Shown here in pieces: positions 11,101-22,722 of a stretch of DNA of 64,000 nucleotides. The DNA comes from Phoronis australis. Taxonomy: Eukaryota > Phoronida > Phoronidae. The translations under genes were made by a program, and so were the position numbers. Every line of letters starts with the position of its first letter. Within the stretch, counting starts at the first letter, position 1. Under the pieces are notes generated by a model. The model was given only the letters and a program-made list of their open reading frames with translations, was not told where the DNA came from and did not search any database. The stretch is from positions 1,132,954 through 1,196,953 of the forward strand of contig NMRA01000050.1 in the NCBI GenBank assembly GCA_002633005.1, written 5' to 3'.

Positions 11101-14100
11101 AGACCTACCCTCCGGTAAACTAAACATCTCACTGCACGTGTACACGGTCGGGTACAAAGATGTTGCTACAGGATTGTTTAGCCCCAACAGATGGATTGTC
11201 GAGGAAGTAAGAATGGGTGGTCCTAATGCCGTGGGTATGTTCTTACAGTGTATATCTCTGTTTGGATAAAGTTATTATAATTAACTTCGGGTAGCATATC
11301 GGAATACTGTTAATTTTTTCATTTTCACCCCAAGCATGATAATATCAATAAATATTACACACCTTTCTGACCAAACTGAGTATCCTTTTTACATGCCCAC
11401 GTTATAACCAGCACCAGTAGTATCAGAGAACATGTGATCACTTGCCATGAACATGCCATGCTACTCCAATGTAAATCAGTCTGTCATGGTATGCCTACCC
11501 CAAAGCTGTACTATCACACGGAATATAACCTTTGAAACTGTAGCAATAGGGAAGACGGTCAAGCTTCTTGTCGATGTCCGTGGTCATTTCCAACAACAGC
11601 GTATTTTTATCTATTACGCAATTCATTTTCATCGGCTAAGAACGAAAGTTTTGTTTTCAAACGCATTTTCACGAGTACTACCTATTTGCATAACATTTTC
11701 AAGTAAAAAATAGCACCTATTTCGTGACGAATATCTAATATGCACCTTTTATCACTACCAAGTATTTCCGAAACATCTGCTTATCTGTGCGAGAAGCCCT
11801 GTCTATCCCGATACCGTGATCATGATAACCGTGTGTAATAATGATACATTTAGAAATTGTAAAGCCAGTACTTTCCTGCATGCTGAAGTAATTTCCTCCG
11901 TTCCTTTTCAGACCTACTGAATGTGGAACACATCTGCAGCGTCAGCGATTACAACATCCAACAATGGTATTGGAACACGGGTGATCCTACAGATGTCGGA
12001 AATTTGTCATATGTACGATATTAATAATACCTTTTATACCACAATATTAGCGTCAATCGTGTAATAACCCATAAAATTAGTGAGATAACGATTTGGCGGG
12101 AAACCGAGGACGGAGTCGAACCCGGGACCCTGGAATTGCTGGACGCCGACTTTACCACTACACCATGCAGCGACTGACGTAATCAAGAGTTAAAATAGAA
12201 TACTTAAATGAGCACGCGCAATAATCGCATGTTCAACAAACCGCATTGTTCTGTATTTATACGCTACGAAAAATAAGGCACATAATTTCCATAAAAATGA
12301 TATTTTAATTCAGTGAAACTTTTCTCTCATGTCCTCTTTACTTGTAAATCACCGATCTCCAGTTTGAATGCGGGTATCGTGTGGTCAGGATCTTTGACTT
12401 GGGAATTATATTCAGTTACCAGTGGTAACCTACTTTAGCAGACGATTTCCCGGTCGAAGCTTAGCGTGAAAAAAAAAAACGTGTTTTAAGCTATGATAGT
12501 TGGTAAACCTTAATTTATTAATTCAATTTATTTATTTTATATTTAAGTTTTCAATTGGTTTTTAGTAAAAGCATTATTTGACAAAAATAGCCCGGTTTTT
12601 CATAAAAGGTCACTACTTCCGACCCCGGGTCTCTGACATAGAAAGTAGTTACAAAGCCTTGGAGAGTCAGAAAAGGTAAATCGATTCATTACAATGTTTC
12701 TCGTTTAGTATGTGGTAACACCCCTAGGGCGATAATTCTCCAAAATCCACGAGGGCTCTAGATAACGGGGGATAATGATTTCGCCATGTAATAATCTATA
12801 TATATTGTAGTATTTCACTGGAACTAGTTACATGATGAGATCGGGAGTTGGCGGATTTTTATTGCAAGAATACCTACCCTGATTGATAATTATTGACACG
12901 TGCCAATCTACCAGACTGCTTAATTAGGTTCAAGGTTTAAGGTCGATTAAGAACATCTATAGCGTCATTTACAAGTTTGATACTTTTACTTAGTCAATTA
13001 TTCAATTTCAAATGAAGGAGATACATATGTTTTTCACTACAACCTATTCTTCCTGTGTTATTCAAGATATAACGTGACTTACTTGATTTACAACCCTTGC
13101 CACCCCATGGTGGATAGGGCCTCTTTGACCGAACGCCATCGACTCCTGTTGTTCGCCATCTGTCTTATTTGCTGCATGTTGTATCCGGTTTCACGGAGTT
13201 CGGCTTCCATTGTCAACCTCCACGTTTGGACTAGTCTGCCTCGTCGACGACTTCCATGCGGGTTACAGGACAGGGCTTGTTTTGTGATGCTTTCATCAGC
13301 TTTTCTGAGGGTGTGTCCCACCCACCTCCATTTTCGCTGTTTTATCTGATATAACGTAGTGAGATTTTATCCACAATTCCCTAAAACCGATTGTTGAGCT
13401 TGCTAATGCGTTTGTTTTTAGAAGAGTCTTCAAAGTTTTTTCTCAACTAAAGGATAATTCTAATATGAAGATTGATGTGAACGGACCGCGTGCTTTCCGT
13501 CACAACGAACAAATCTTAATTCAGGCGAGTTGTCGTTAGGAAAGTTCTCTCAGTTTGATTGGTATCAGGCAAACCACCCAAGCTAAAAAAAAATATTCTT
13601 CAAATGATGAGGTCCGGCTGAAATAAAGCTCGGTTTCAATGTCGTGTTAATATTCCTAAGTTATGTTCCTTCAGGCTAACAAAAAGTCAAAACAGATTCT
13701 AATATCAACAGCAGCCATTTTATAATTTCAGAACGCTACTTTCAACAAACAGTCTCCAATCAGTTATCTCCGCGTTTACTATCAAGGTAACCTGCGCCAG
13801 AGTGGAAGATGTTCCACTTGGGGATTCCTGCTGAACGGTGAGCGATGTCAGGATCCGGGGCCAATAGCCGGTGGCATTTACACTAGTTATGTACAAAACG
13901 GGACAATCGACGACCAGAATCATATGATGATAAGTGAGTCCACATTCGTAATTCGGTTGTTTAGTGATGACGTATTGGCCACTATTATGACTCAATCTGG
14001 GGCCACAAATAGGGCAGTATCAACTCAGTGGTGCTTGATCGCGATGATGAATGCAAATTGGACGGTAGAGATAAGGTTTGGGGTGGTGAGCAGCGCATGT

Positions 14101-15783
14101 CTACCTTGTTGCATTTGGGTTTGTTATTGAGGCTATGGAATACATGTTGAATGATAATGTTGAAAAACACGTAAATGTACTTATGTGGCCCAAAGAGTGC
14201 ATCAAATGACACTACATGGCCCGATATGTGTATGAAATGGCCTCCAAAGTTAGAAATGAAACTGATGTGTAGGTGCACAACGTACTATACTGTAGGCCCG
14301 CATAAAATGTTTTTGACAAAGCTCAAGACTTGGAGATACTAAATAAAAGATATTTCTTGACGAAGTAATAGACTTGGAGAAATTTCATTTCACAGATTTC
14401 GAAACAACGTCATCATAATTAACATGATGCAATGCTTAGGCGTATTTTTCTAATTCTTCTTTAAATCTTCACTATTCCTCTAACCTACGGAGAAAGCAGA
14501 CGATTTGAAACACAGCAGGTAATCACTCTAATCTCCGAAATTGTCCAATGTTTCCAAACAGTTCCGAACCTAATCTGTCTGGTTACAGTTGTGACTTGAG
14601 CGCATATTTTGCACATGTGCTGTATGCTGAAGTTGGCAGGTACACACATTCAACGTCATACAGTGAACAATTTTGAACCACAGGTATTGAATCTGGGGTA
14701 ACATGTTATTGGTTTAGATTTGGAAGTCATCATCAATTTTGAAGCAATGTTTGAATGAAATATTACACTGTATCTGGTTTAGTACTTGCGGTGGCGACTT
14801 CGTGGCGACTTGGAATTTTCCCCGGTCGCCACATACAATGTGAAGTCGTACTATAGCAACGTCGATACAACAAATGATGATAACTGTAATGAAAGCAAGA
14901 GTAATTTTTTTCAAAGGAGACATTATGATATGAATTTCATCGCAGACCCAGTGTATAGGTAACTGAATGGACCATTTTCAACTGCAATGTAAGTTACACT
15001 TTTAAGAGAAATTATTGAGATTTGTAGACTCTTTTTTGGCAAACATTAGAGACTAAAGCGAGTTTTTTGATAGCTGAATACCACTTGAGCGACAATCAAA
15101 TAGTTAAAATGTTCGGACTCAAGAAAAAAAGATTATGACGTCACACTAATTCATCTTCCTTCTTCACTGTTACTAAATTTTCGATATATTTTTGAAAAAC
15201 ACATTATAAATGACCTCAATAATCGGAAAGGCGATACAATACACGCGTGCCAGACATGCTTGGTACATGTACATTGAAATAATGGGCCTGTACACCTTGC
15301 TCGTCTGAGCACTTCGCAGACACTATGCCCCCATTTCGTTATCATTATCGTTTAAGCCCATAGGGAGCATTATGGCGCCAACACTTTGAGGTGGAATATG
15401 TACTACGGAGTACACGACAGGTGGCAGTCTGCGTTGTTGGGTTGCTATGAGAAACATGACATAGCTGTCTAAGAAGATTCGCTGAAAGCGGTGATAATCC
15501 TCGAAGTGAGGGAGGTCAAGCATGTCTGGTTTTGACCAATGAGAGTTATTCAGCGCACCGATTACACTGCACCTGTTCCTCTTGATGGGTTCTTCAAATT
15601 GTATGTCTGTATCATAGATTAATTTGATCTGTTTCAGTTGATGGTTTCTGCAAGTTGCCAGCAGGGGAAGTTGCAATCCAGATGTACGTAGAATCATGCA
15701 ATGGAATAAACGGAAATGACGCATACACGTGCTATGGAAGCGGCTGTCGCATCGTTGCGCATGAAGTGTGCGTAAACGAATAA
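8040..15783 (+). CDS. Gene A: multi-module CTHRC1-like secreted protein (5' end missing)
   Basis: Seven exons join in phase: 8040-8198, 10026-10108, 10414-10606, 11085-11234, 11912-12012, 13732-13933 and 15638-15783, giving about 344 codons and a TAA stop. They encode the third exon of one module and two complete modules of a domain resembling the C-terminal globular part of CTHRC1, an extracellular glycoprotein. Support: the LRV-type strand, a W.F..NG..C..PGPI block, and DGxC followed by an I(V/I)EE strand. All introns are GT-AG; each module starts at a phase-1 intron. Exon lengths match gene B almost exactly, so the two are tandem duplicates. No Gly-X-Y collagen stretch is seen. Function beyond secretion is unknown. 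The signal peptide and start codon were not found. Confidence 0.8.
9120..9245. repeat. Degenerate direct repeat pair in a gene A intron
   Basis: A GGGGCTATA...CCCTGTGGTGCACCACCTATAG block near 9130-9170 recurs in altered form near 9195-9240 (GGCGGCTATAG...CCCTGTTGTGTGCCGCC). Both pieces are internally GC-rich and partly self-complementary. No coding role is evident. Confidence 0.4.
9332..9440. repeat. Single arm of the AC/CC-rich minisatellite element
   Basis: It begins GGATTATTCTAAAAAACCC and runs into a degenerate CAC-CC-GAC-rich minisatellite ending near CCATGACC. It resembles the left arm of the foldback-like element at 23743-24569. Only one arm was recognised here. Confidence 0.35.
10026..10108 (+). 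CDS. Gene A exon: first exon of module 2
   Basis: 83 nt between TCTAG and GTACGA, phase 1 to phase 0. It encodes GTCPPLSRFNVQQQVWL and ends NATLW. The gene B counterpart (30159-30241) has the same length and the shared C..LSRFN(V/I)QQ core. Confidence 0.8.
10414..10606 (+). CDS. Gene A exon: second exon of module 2
   Basis: 193 nt, acceptor CAG at 10411-10413, donor GTAAGT at 10607. It encodes SQEFEKRADNTAVHVIF, then RWTIHFNGSTCKDPGPVSG, the core of the CTHRC1-like domain. It is nearly identical in length and sequence to 30553-30745, indicating fairly recent duplication. Confidence 0.85.
11085..11234 (+). CDS. Gene A exon: third exon of module 2
   Basis: 150 nt, acceptor TTTTAG, donor GTATGT at 11235, phase 1 to phase 1. 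It encodes VDGICKDLPSGKLNISLHV and ends RWIVEEVRMGGPNAV. The gene B exon 31791-31943 is one codon longer. Confidence 0.85.
11912..12012 (+). CDS. Gene A exon: first exon of module 3
   Basis: 101 nt, acceptor TTTTCAG, donor GTACGA, phase 1 to phase 0. It encodes ICSVSDYNIQQWYWNTGDP then TDVGNLSY. Gene B 33605-33705 has the same length and differs at few residues. Confidence 0.85.
12096..12176 (-). mobile_element. tRNA-derived SINE-like fragment
   Basis: On the minus strand an A-box-like TGGTGTAGTGGT (12165-12154) is followed by a B-box-like GGTTCGACTCC (12122-12112), with tRNA-like spacing. The T-stem and anticodon arm do not pair well, so it is not scored as a functional tRNA. It lies in a gene A intron. 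Confidence 0.4.
13088..13354 (-). pseudogene. LINE reverse-transcriptase C-terminal fragment
   Basis: The minus-strand frame reads KWRWVGHTLRK, RRRGRLVQTWR, then MEAELRETG and SRWRSVKEAL, the usual C-terminal tail after the reverse transcriptase of many non-LTR retrotransposons. Only the tail is present, so the copy is 5'-truncated and inactive. It lies in the intron between gene A exons 11912-12012 and 13732-13933. Confidence 0.75.
13732..13933 (+). CDS. Gene A exon: second exon of module 3
   Basis: 202 nt, acceptor TTTCAG, donor GTGAGT at 13934. It encodes SYLRVYYQGNLRQSG, then CSTWGFLLNGERCQDPGPIA and an IYTSYV segment. This is the clearest match to CTHRC1's strand, W.F..NG..C and PxPI motifs. 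The gene B partner 34611-34812 has identical length. Confidence 0.88.
13934..15637. other. Intron of gene A without recognised features
   Basis: The 1.7-kb intron before the last exon of gene A contains only short unrelated frames and AT-rich sequence. Confidence 0.6.
15638..15783 (+). CDS. Gene A terminal exon: third exon of module 3
   Basis: Acceptor GTTTCAG, then IDGFCKLPAGEVAIQMYVE, NDAYTCYGSGCRIVAHE, VCVNE and TAA. It is one codon longer than the gene B terminal exon (35351-35493). A polyadenylation signal follows 33 bp after the stop. Confidence 0.88.
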
Positions 15784-15815
15784 TTTGCAGTATTTGGATT
15801 GGGACTGTGCATTAC

Positions 15816-15821
15816 AATAAA
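15816..15821 (+). promoter_or_regulatory. Polyadenylation signal of gene A
   Basis: AATAAA lies 33 bp after the TAA stop. The distance is short but plausible, and no closer alternative is seen. Confidence 0.5.
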
Positions 15822-15954
15822 TTTACACGTTTGCTTATTTTCTAAGAGGTTTTCGTCATTGTTTCAGGTACAGGTATACAGTGGTTGTCGACACTACACT
15901 GTTGTAGAGGCTAGATCATATAATTCAACAAACAGGGAAAACATTGCCTTCCGA

Positions 15955-16660
15955 GTTCTTTGCGTCCCGGTTCACTGTGTTATGGTTCTATGCGTACCGG
16001 ATTCTATGAGACCCGTTTTCTATTTGCCTCGGATTCTTATTGTCCCAGTTTACATGTGTACCTGGTCTTTTGCGTTTTATTCCAGGTGATAAGCGTACGA
16101 TTGTGCAAGTTTTAGCTTAAATCGCCTTTTTTAAGTCCAGATGACAATTTTGAGTCGAAATCATCACAGAATAACATGGTAAAACATTCGGCAAGTAAGA
16201 AACTAACATGTTGTTTTGTCTATCCTCATCGGATCCTGGTATTTGTCAGATCAAGCAATACCCCACCCCTGGAAATTTTTAATACGAGCTGGATCTAAAA
16301 AACGCGCCTTTAATTTGCAAATTCTGGCTAGGTCACCAACGGCGACCTAGTGTCTATTTCTTGACTGGTCATGTGCTGACTAGGGACTTATAGAACCCTA
16401 TTTGAAAATAACCGTTATGCCCCTGGAGAAATTGTCCAGCTTGCGTGTACATTTGTATGAATGGAGCATCGGGGTACTCCGCGTCCAAATGCTGGCTTTC
16501 AAATAAACGCAGCTACATGTATGGTATTCTACATGGAGACAATCACAACTACCACATCGGGACACCTAGAAACCAAGAAACTTAAAGCACCCTCCGATAC
16601 ACAGAAAAGTGGACACACAGAACCCGGGACAAGTAGAACCCTGCTATCAATGAAATTGGG
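15955..16660. repeat. Inverted pair of degenerate minisatellite arms (foldback-like)
   Basis: From 15955 to 16090 a roughly 16-bp degenerate unit (GGTTCTATGCGTACCG, GATTCTATGAGACCCG) repeats. Near 16540-16660 related units appear in the opposite orientation (CGGGACACCTAGAAACC, CGGGACAAGTAGAACC). This resembles a small foldback element; boundaries are uncertain. Confidence 0.35.
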
Positions 16661-17717
16661 CACATGAATCCCGGACGACTCTTTACGTCACGAAATGAAT
16701 GTGGTAGGGCTTTTGCTGGATAGGGAATCTGACCGTGAAGGATTGTTTGATGTCAAAACACGTTCACTCAATGCCACTAGCAATGATTAATGAACAAAGG
16801 TTGTTGTCAGTAGGTCATAACATATTTTATAGAATGGTTTAATTCGTGTCGTCAGCAGGATATAACTGTGAAGTATTTTCATATTTCTTGAGGAAATAAA
16901 TGTTAACAGAACATTGGAAAATTCAATAAAATGTCTGAAAGTGATATAACCCGTGTCTAAATTGTTCATCGTTTAAGTAAGTACAAACATATAAACATGC
17001 ATACATAAAAACATGTATCGAATTATTTGAAAGAGAAGTGCGAATAGTAGGCTAAACTGAAGATATGAAGAACGCCTTGTATGATTCGCATTCAATACAA
17101 ATTATCGAGATCAATAGAAACACGACAAGTCGATATTGTAAAGGAAATGAAAGATGTAAAAATTTCATTCCGTCCAACATAGGCCATAGTCCATTCGACT
17201 CTAAGAAGGCAGCCTAGAAAATCACTTCCGTGGCCACTTTTTGTGGGCAAAATAATTTTGGTGTTTTTAAGGTCATTAAGTACTATACTTTAAGAATCTA
17301 AAAAGTTCCCAAAAACGTGAGATACTGAAATCTGCTCAACATTTGAATTTTCAAGATAAATGTAATTGCTGAGCACAGGCAAATTTTCCATTTTTTTCCT
17401 AAATTCCAAGCACTGCTCATGATTTTACATAAATAGGGTATCAAAATAGGCTTAGAAATTCATAAAAATCAGTCCTAATCACTCACATGTAGGTACTGAT
17501 GTCAGAGAACAAACTACTCACGGCAACCACCCAGGGCAACAGGTCAGTGCTAATAAAGGATATCGAGTGTAAGTGTCGGGTTTGTTGAATGATCTTGCCG
17601 ACAAATCGTTGACTGTATGGAACCGTACCTTGATAGTTTTGCTTGATGAGCATTAGCAACAAAATGAAAATGAACCAAAAAAATTAGGCTTGACTTGCTA
17701 GTGGGATCCACTGAAAA

Positions 17718-17783
17718 GACGCGTACACGTGCTATGGTGGCGGATGTCGTATCGTTGCTCAAGAAGTGTGCACAAACGAGTAT
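17718..17783 (+). pseudogene. Relic of a third CTHRC1-like terminal exon
   Basis: The stretch reads DAYTCYGGGCRIVAQEVC, then TNE. It matches the second half of the terminal exons of genes A and B, with no 5' half or acceptor. The codon after Asn-Glu reads TAT instead of the TAA stop of genes A and B. It has gene A's extra codon (CYGGGC) but gene B's Gln (VAQE), so it is a separate copy. No other exon of such a copy was recognised nearby. Confidence 0.75.
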
Positions 17784-18820
17784 TTGGTCTACGTGGGCTA
17801 GAAATATTTCTTTCAATAACATGCTACCAGCATGCTTATTTCCTTCAGTCTGAGCTAAAGTGATTGAGATGACATTATTATGTTCCACAATTCATGGTGG
17901 TATGTACAAGAACCTGCAATGGTGGCGGGCACGTGGCCAGCTCTGCAGTTATTGAGCACTTAAACAAGTAATACACTGAATAGTGAAAACTTAAAATTGA
18001 CACGTGCCTTCAGGTACAGTAGATGTGCATTTGTTAATCATGTTTAGTATGCGTAGCATCCATTCGGTCAACAGTCGGCTTGTTTTCTCTCTACCCGAGT
18101 AGCTTTTGATGTCGTAACGCGTTCACGCAGTGCCACGTAGGGCAGTTCATGGAGCTGTTAACAAAGGCCTCTCTTGAGCATGTGTGGCTTTTGAAATATA
18201 CGGTTTCGCTTGTACCCACTAATATAGCGCCACATATCGAAAAGAGCCCTGTTGAAAAATGATGAACGACACACTGAATTACATGTACGTCTGAGGGCAT
18301 CAATGCGCATGCCTTGGTAGGTTTCATTACTTTAACCAATGAGAAGCCATGTTAACAAAAGACAGTGCACTGCGAAAAAAATGTTTCTCGGTACAAAACG
18401 TGACCACGAAAATGTTAATAGTTTAGACCAAAAGAGCGACACTTTACACTGTTATTGCTATCGTTTTAACCAATGCCGGAACAAGGTATTTTGCGTTCAA
18501 TTCAATCTTTACTCAATTCAAATCACTGACATTTGCCGTGCAGTGTTGAGATAGGCTTACCTGGGTGACTGTTCTGTCTCGTCTATGTGTTGCAGTATTC
18601 ACATTTGCGCAAAATTCACGTGTTCAACCGCCGTTTGCAACTTGTCTACTTTTGTATGTACATATTAACCCGTATAATATGTACCTTGTTGTACACAGTT
18701 TGTTTGACAGTCGGATTTATTTCCTGTTACATACATACGCAGTCGGTACAACACAGTCTAGGATGTTTGGTTACATAACACTGTTTGAGCAAATAAATGT
18801 TTAAGGAGCCAAGCTGAATT

Positions 18821-19112
18821 CAGTGGCGGATTCAGGGGGGCCAAGGGGGCCATGTCCCCCCCCCCTAAAATTTTACCAGATACCATTTGGCAGCTCGGGT
18901 GCGAATCGCTGACTAGCACATGCGCCAGGGGGTGAATAAACAATGCATAGGCCTTGAACAATTACCTATTTTTTTTAGTCAAAAAGTCCGCAAACCCAAA
19001 AATTCGAGTGCCCTGCATCCCTACATTTTAGGCTGGGCGCGCGCATCTGCCGAAATTCTGGTTATTCCTGTGCCCTTTCCCCCCATAGCTCAAAATCCTG
19101 GATCCGCCCCTG
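18821..19112. mobile_element. 292-bp MITE with GAATT target-site duplication
   Basis: The ends CAGTGGCGGATTCAGG and (reverse complement) CAGGGGCGGATCCAGG form terminal inverted repeats. The 5-bp GAATT flanks both sides (18816-18820, 19113-19117). The subterminal part is rich in G and C runs. No coding sequence. Confidence 0.75.
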
Positions 19113-20214
19113 GAATTGATTAAATTATTGAAAACTGTGATACTGCTACGTCTGCAAGTGTTTCTCTTTTAAAGTTTGCAATTTTGAGTAAAGAGAGGAG
19201 AAGTGCTACGTTAATTATGGTTTGTAGGATATGCTCGTAGCGCCACCATTTGACAGTGCCAGCCGGTAGTGTAAATTTCCTAACGCTCAGATATCCGTAG
19301 AACTTGTTAAGCTTGTATCGATAGTGCCAACACAGGCCTGTAACCAGACTGCAACCATGTTGTGGTCTCTGTATGTCTGTGAGGGGTTCAGCTTTGTTGC
19401 ACGACGCGAGGTCACTGATTTCAGACACCTTTTGGTCAATTTTTTCACTCTTTCCACTTGGTGTTTTCTAACGATCCGAGAGCTGTAAGATTCCAACAGT
19501 TCTTCCAAAAAGAATTAAAACACAAAAACCAAAAAGACAGTTAGTGCATGCCGTTACGTTTAACAGAGACTAATTCAGAATCGACATGTTTATCATGAAA
19601 AAACAACGTTTTGATGCGTAGGCATCTGTCTAGTCCTCACTATTTGCCCCTATAGTACATTGCATCATCGTGTTTTTTATTTCTCCTCGAGAACATTTAT
19701 TCCCCGTTGGAAAGAGACATCTCATACTTACAAAACTCTTGATAGCAATATCGGAAAAAAACAAAAAATTTAACAAACACATGTCACGTTAAATTTGATT
19801 GTTCAGTTTCAAGAATTTACATGTACGAGTACATTGACTGCAAAGATCGTTGACATTTACGCAACATTCTATCACCTTTGCATTGGCATGACTAAACTCT
19901 CATTTAATCGATTACAGCAGAGTTGAGATGGCGTTGACATAAACAATGATCTATTGACCGAACTCGAGTTGACTGATATTGATAGAGAATATCCGCCATT
20001 GGTTCCTGAAAGCGTGTTACTGCCCTCTTCATTGTAACATCGTCGCAGTTACAGGGACTGGACCTCATGTTTTATGTAAATGATATGTCATTCTATACCG
20101 CGCTGTCACGTAATATCTAATAAGACCTCAATTCTTTGAAGACATCAGGGAAAAATAATTTACCACTACACGTTCGTGACGGTTTGATGTTGTTGCTGGA
20201 GGAAAAGAAACAGG

Positions 20215-20600
20215 AGGCGTCTCAGCCTCGTCCCCAAGCCCCAAGATGGCGCTGAAGGGCTTAACCATTGGAGGCTTGGTTTGTGGAATTACCTTTTGCG
20301 CAATGATTGGCCGCTGTCTTGACGTCATTAAAACAAAGGCAGATTATAAATAGTCTCACATGCGTTGTTGCTGCCATTCATGAAGCAGAAGGAATGTTTT
20401 GGTCATTGTTTGGAATAAAGGCTGCATTAATGTAGACCTAAATTGCTGCAATATACCGTTAGATTTCATCTTTTTATAAAATAGCAGAAAATTACGTTAG
20501 CAGTGATATTCCGTGATTATCATAATTATTTGTCAGAATTCTGACATATTTCATTTCGCATAACCAAGTCCCAATTGGTTAAACCAGTCAGTGCCATTTG
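20215..20600 (+). repeat. Dispersed repeat, copy 1
   Basis: Shares ordered blocks with 55470-56090, such as TGCGCAATGATTG / TGTGCAATGATTG, CTTGACGTCATTAAA, GAAGCAGAAGG and TAGACCTAAATTGCTGCA. The family is not recognised. The other copy has extra sequence in the middle. Confidence 0.55.
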
Positions 20601-20663
20601 AGACTTAGGGACGAGGCTGGGGGCGTGCACATGTAGGGTAGACACCAGCAGCCGATTTCATGA

Positions 20664-20800
20664 GGAAGGTTTAAAGTTAAACCTGATTTAAACTAGAATT
20701 AGACAAGGTTTAAAGATAATCTGCATTTCATAAAGGTGGTTAAACTTTTAGTCCAGTGGTCTAGTAAAACTTGGTTTAACTCCACCAGGTTTGACTTAAG
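20664..20800. repeat. TTTAAACC-rich short repeat
   Basis: AGGTTTAAAG, TTAAACCTG, GGTTTAAAG, GGTTAAAC and TTGGTTTAAC occur in both orientations within about 130 bp, suggesting a small palindromic element. No clear ends. Confidence 0.35.
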
Positions 20801-21678
20801 ACCGCATCTTCGGATTCTTCTGAATGAGTTCCACCTCCATTGGTCGCCTATTTCCAATGGTCCCCGATTTTATGTTGCTGAACAGGGGCCCTGCCCCCTT
20901 TGGCCGCTACTATCAACAAAACTTAGATATCCTATTATGAATATACATGTGTGATGTCGCTGCCAGACAAATGACGTGACGTCATCAGATGCTATCAAGC
21001 TATCGCAATGTAGAAAAAGATTTCTTTCAGTTATCACACTATTGAGAACAGAATAATATTATATCTCAAGAATAATCGAGAAAGCAAATGAATCGTTCGA
21101 CGTCTCTCAGAACTCGATATTTGCATTGTGACTAATATCTAACTAGGACCTTACCTCATGGATATGGAAGGCTCCAAATGAAAAAAAATACTTCTGTTAC
21201 CACTTATCCATTGTAAGTTCATTTCAAGATCATTAGCTCCATTCTTAACTAAGAGCAACAATGAGAAACTTTAAGGCGTTCAGGGAATCTAGAATCTTTT
21301 GAGATTGGCGAGGTCACACAAGCCTTTGAAAAGCGAAGCACGTTAACTGACACTGAGAAGGACCTTGCATTTCGGGACACGCGCAGTGTTTTCTTTTTTG
21401 TGAAAAGCGACTTCAATTTGAAGAATTATGTCCAAAATTTGGTCTGGCGCTTCGTTTTCTTCATTACTGAATAATGTTATTGCAAATTTAGCGCATCTCA
21501 ACTAAGCAATAGTGCATATAAATTATCTAACTAAAGAGCAAATCTTGAGTGTGCTCTCATCTACTTTATGCATTGTTGACTTGACATACAGTTATTTGGG
21601 AAGTAATTCTACGGAACGTTAGCCGGATGTTCTGTTTTAATTCTCAAGTGAGTCTTCGTAACCGAGCTAGTCACCAAC

Positions 21679-21765
21679 GATCATCAGTGATCAGCATTGA
21701 TCAGTTAGTGATCAGCAGTGATCAGCAGTGATCAGCAGTGGTCAGCAGTGGTCAGCCAGCAGCGG
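21679..21765. repeat. 10-bp minisatellite (GATCAGCAGT)
   Basis: About eight tandem copies, the last ones with GGTCAGCAGT variants. It lies about 650 bp upstream of the start of gene B. Confidence 0.85.
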
Positions 21766-22418
21766 TTATTAAAGGGACATCATCGCCTAGAAACATGATT
21801 TTCTGAAGTTAGACTCAGAGTGGAGTCGCACCTGCAAGTCTGTGGTCGCAGTCAAACCCTTTACTGCCTAACTATACCCCCGCGTATGTACTTATAGTCA
21901 TGTCACTTTGATTTTAGCGGTTGTTTGACACCTAACGTCGAGAATTTGCGATCTGTAACAATAATAACAAAAGCCCAAAGTGTTTCGTCGTCTTTTGGCT
22001 CTGGTAGGCCTAAAAGATTAATAACTTCAAAAAGTCTATCACGTTCAGCAATTAACCTCAAACTTTTTATTACGTGCAACTTGCCCTTTAATAAGTGTTT
22101 TGCAGCATTTCAAATATAAACAGACTAGCAGTGAACAATGAGGAGTTACTTAAGTGTCTGTGATCGCCTTCATTTTTCTGCGTTCGGTCGGTTGTTGGAA
22201 AAGCTTTTCCTTAGATATTTGCATAGCAAGTATTAAAATTCAGATTGCTTACGTAACCTTGACTAAGTAATCAGTTGCGCTTTCAAGTGATGTTTTCACG
22301 TCACAGCTACTTAAGCGCTCTATAGTTTAAAGCAAACCAATGAGGCATTCGTTCTGATTGAAGTAAAACCGATTTAGGGAATAGACTTTGCACACAAGTT
22401 TTGGGAAACGTACTGTAG

Positions 22419-22722
22419 ATGGGTGAATTGAAATTATTCGTTACGTGTCTCGTCAGCGCTTGTATTTTTCAAGTCAGTTGCTTTGGAAGACAGAAGAAAT
22501 ACAATCTGGTCAGTTCGAAGCGTATCGTGAATGCCGTCGTCAAAAATTTCACGGCGTCGTCTAAGATGGTCTGTGGAGATCTCTGTCTTCAAGAAAAGGG
22601 TTGTTTATCCTTCAATTTTAAGAGTGTCGATAACCTCTGTCGACTGTTCCCGTGCGTTAGCCAGTCGAGTTTGGTCGACGATTCTGATTGGGACTTTTAC
22701 ACTTCTGCCTGCGCAGTAGCTG
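22419..22722 (+). CDS. Gene B exon 1: signal peptide and PAN/apple-like domain
   Basis: ATG is followed by a hydrophobic segment (LFVTCLVSACIFQVSC), then NFTASSKMVCGDLC, CLSFNF and DDSDWDFYT, which match PAN-domain spacing: two Cys four apart, a third six later followed by aromatic-Asn-aromatic. The donor G|GTAGGA at 22723 ends in phase 1. PAN domains bind protein or carbohydrate ligands in secreted proteins. The ATG is the only one before the hydrophobic segment in this frame. Confidence 0.8.

Larger units (their letters stand above)
15784..22418. other. Intergenic region between genes A and B
   Basis: About 6.6 kb with no complete gene. It holds an inverted minisatellite pair (15955-16090, 16540-16660), a relic terminal exon (17718-17783), a 292-bp MITE (18821-19112), a dispersed repeat (20215-20600), a TTTAAACC-rich piece (20664-20800) and a 10-bp minisatellite (21679-21765). 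The promoter of gene B should be at its right end; I saw no decisive promoter motif. Confidence 0.6.
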
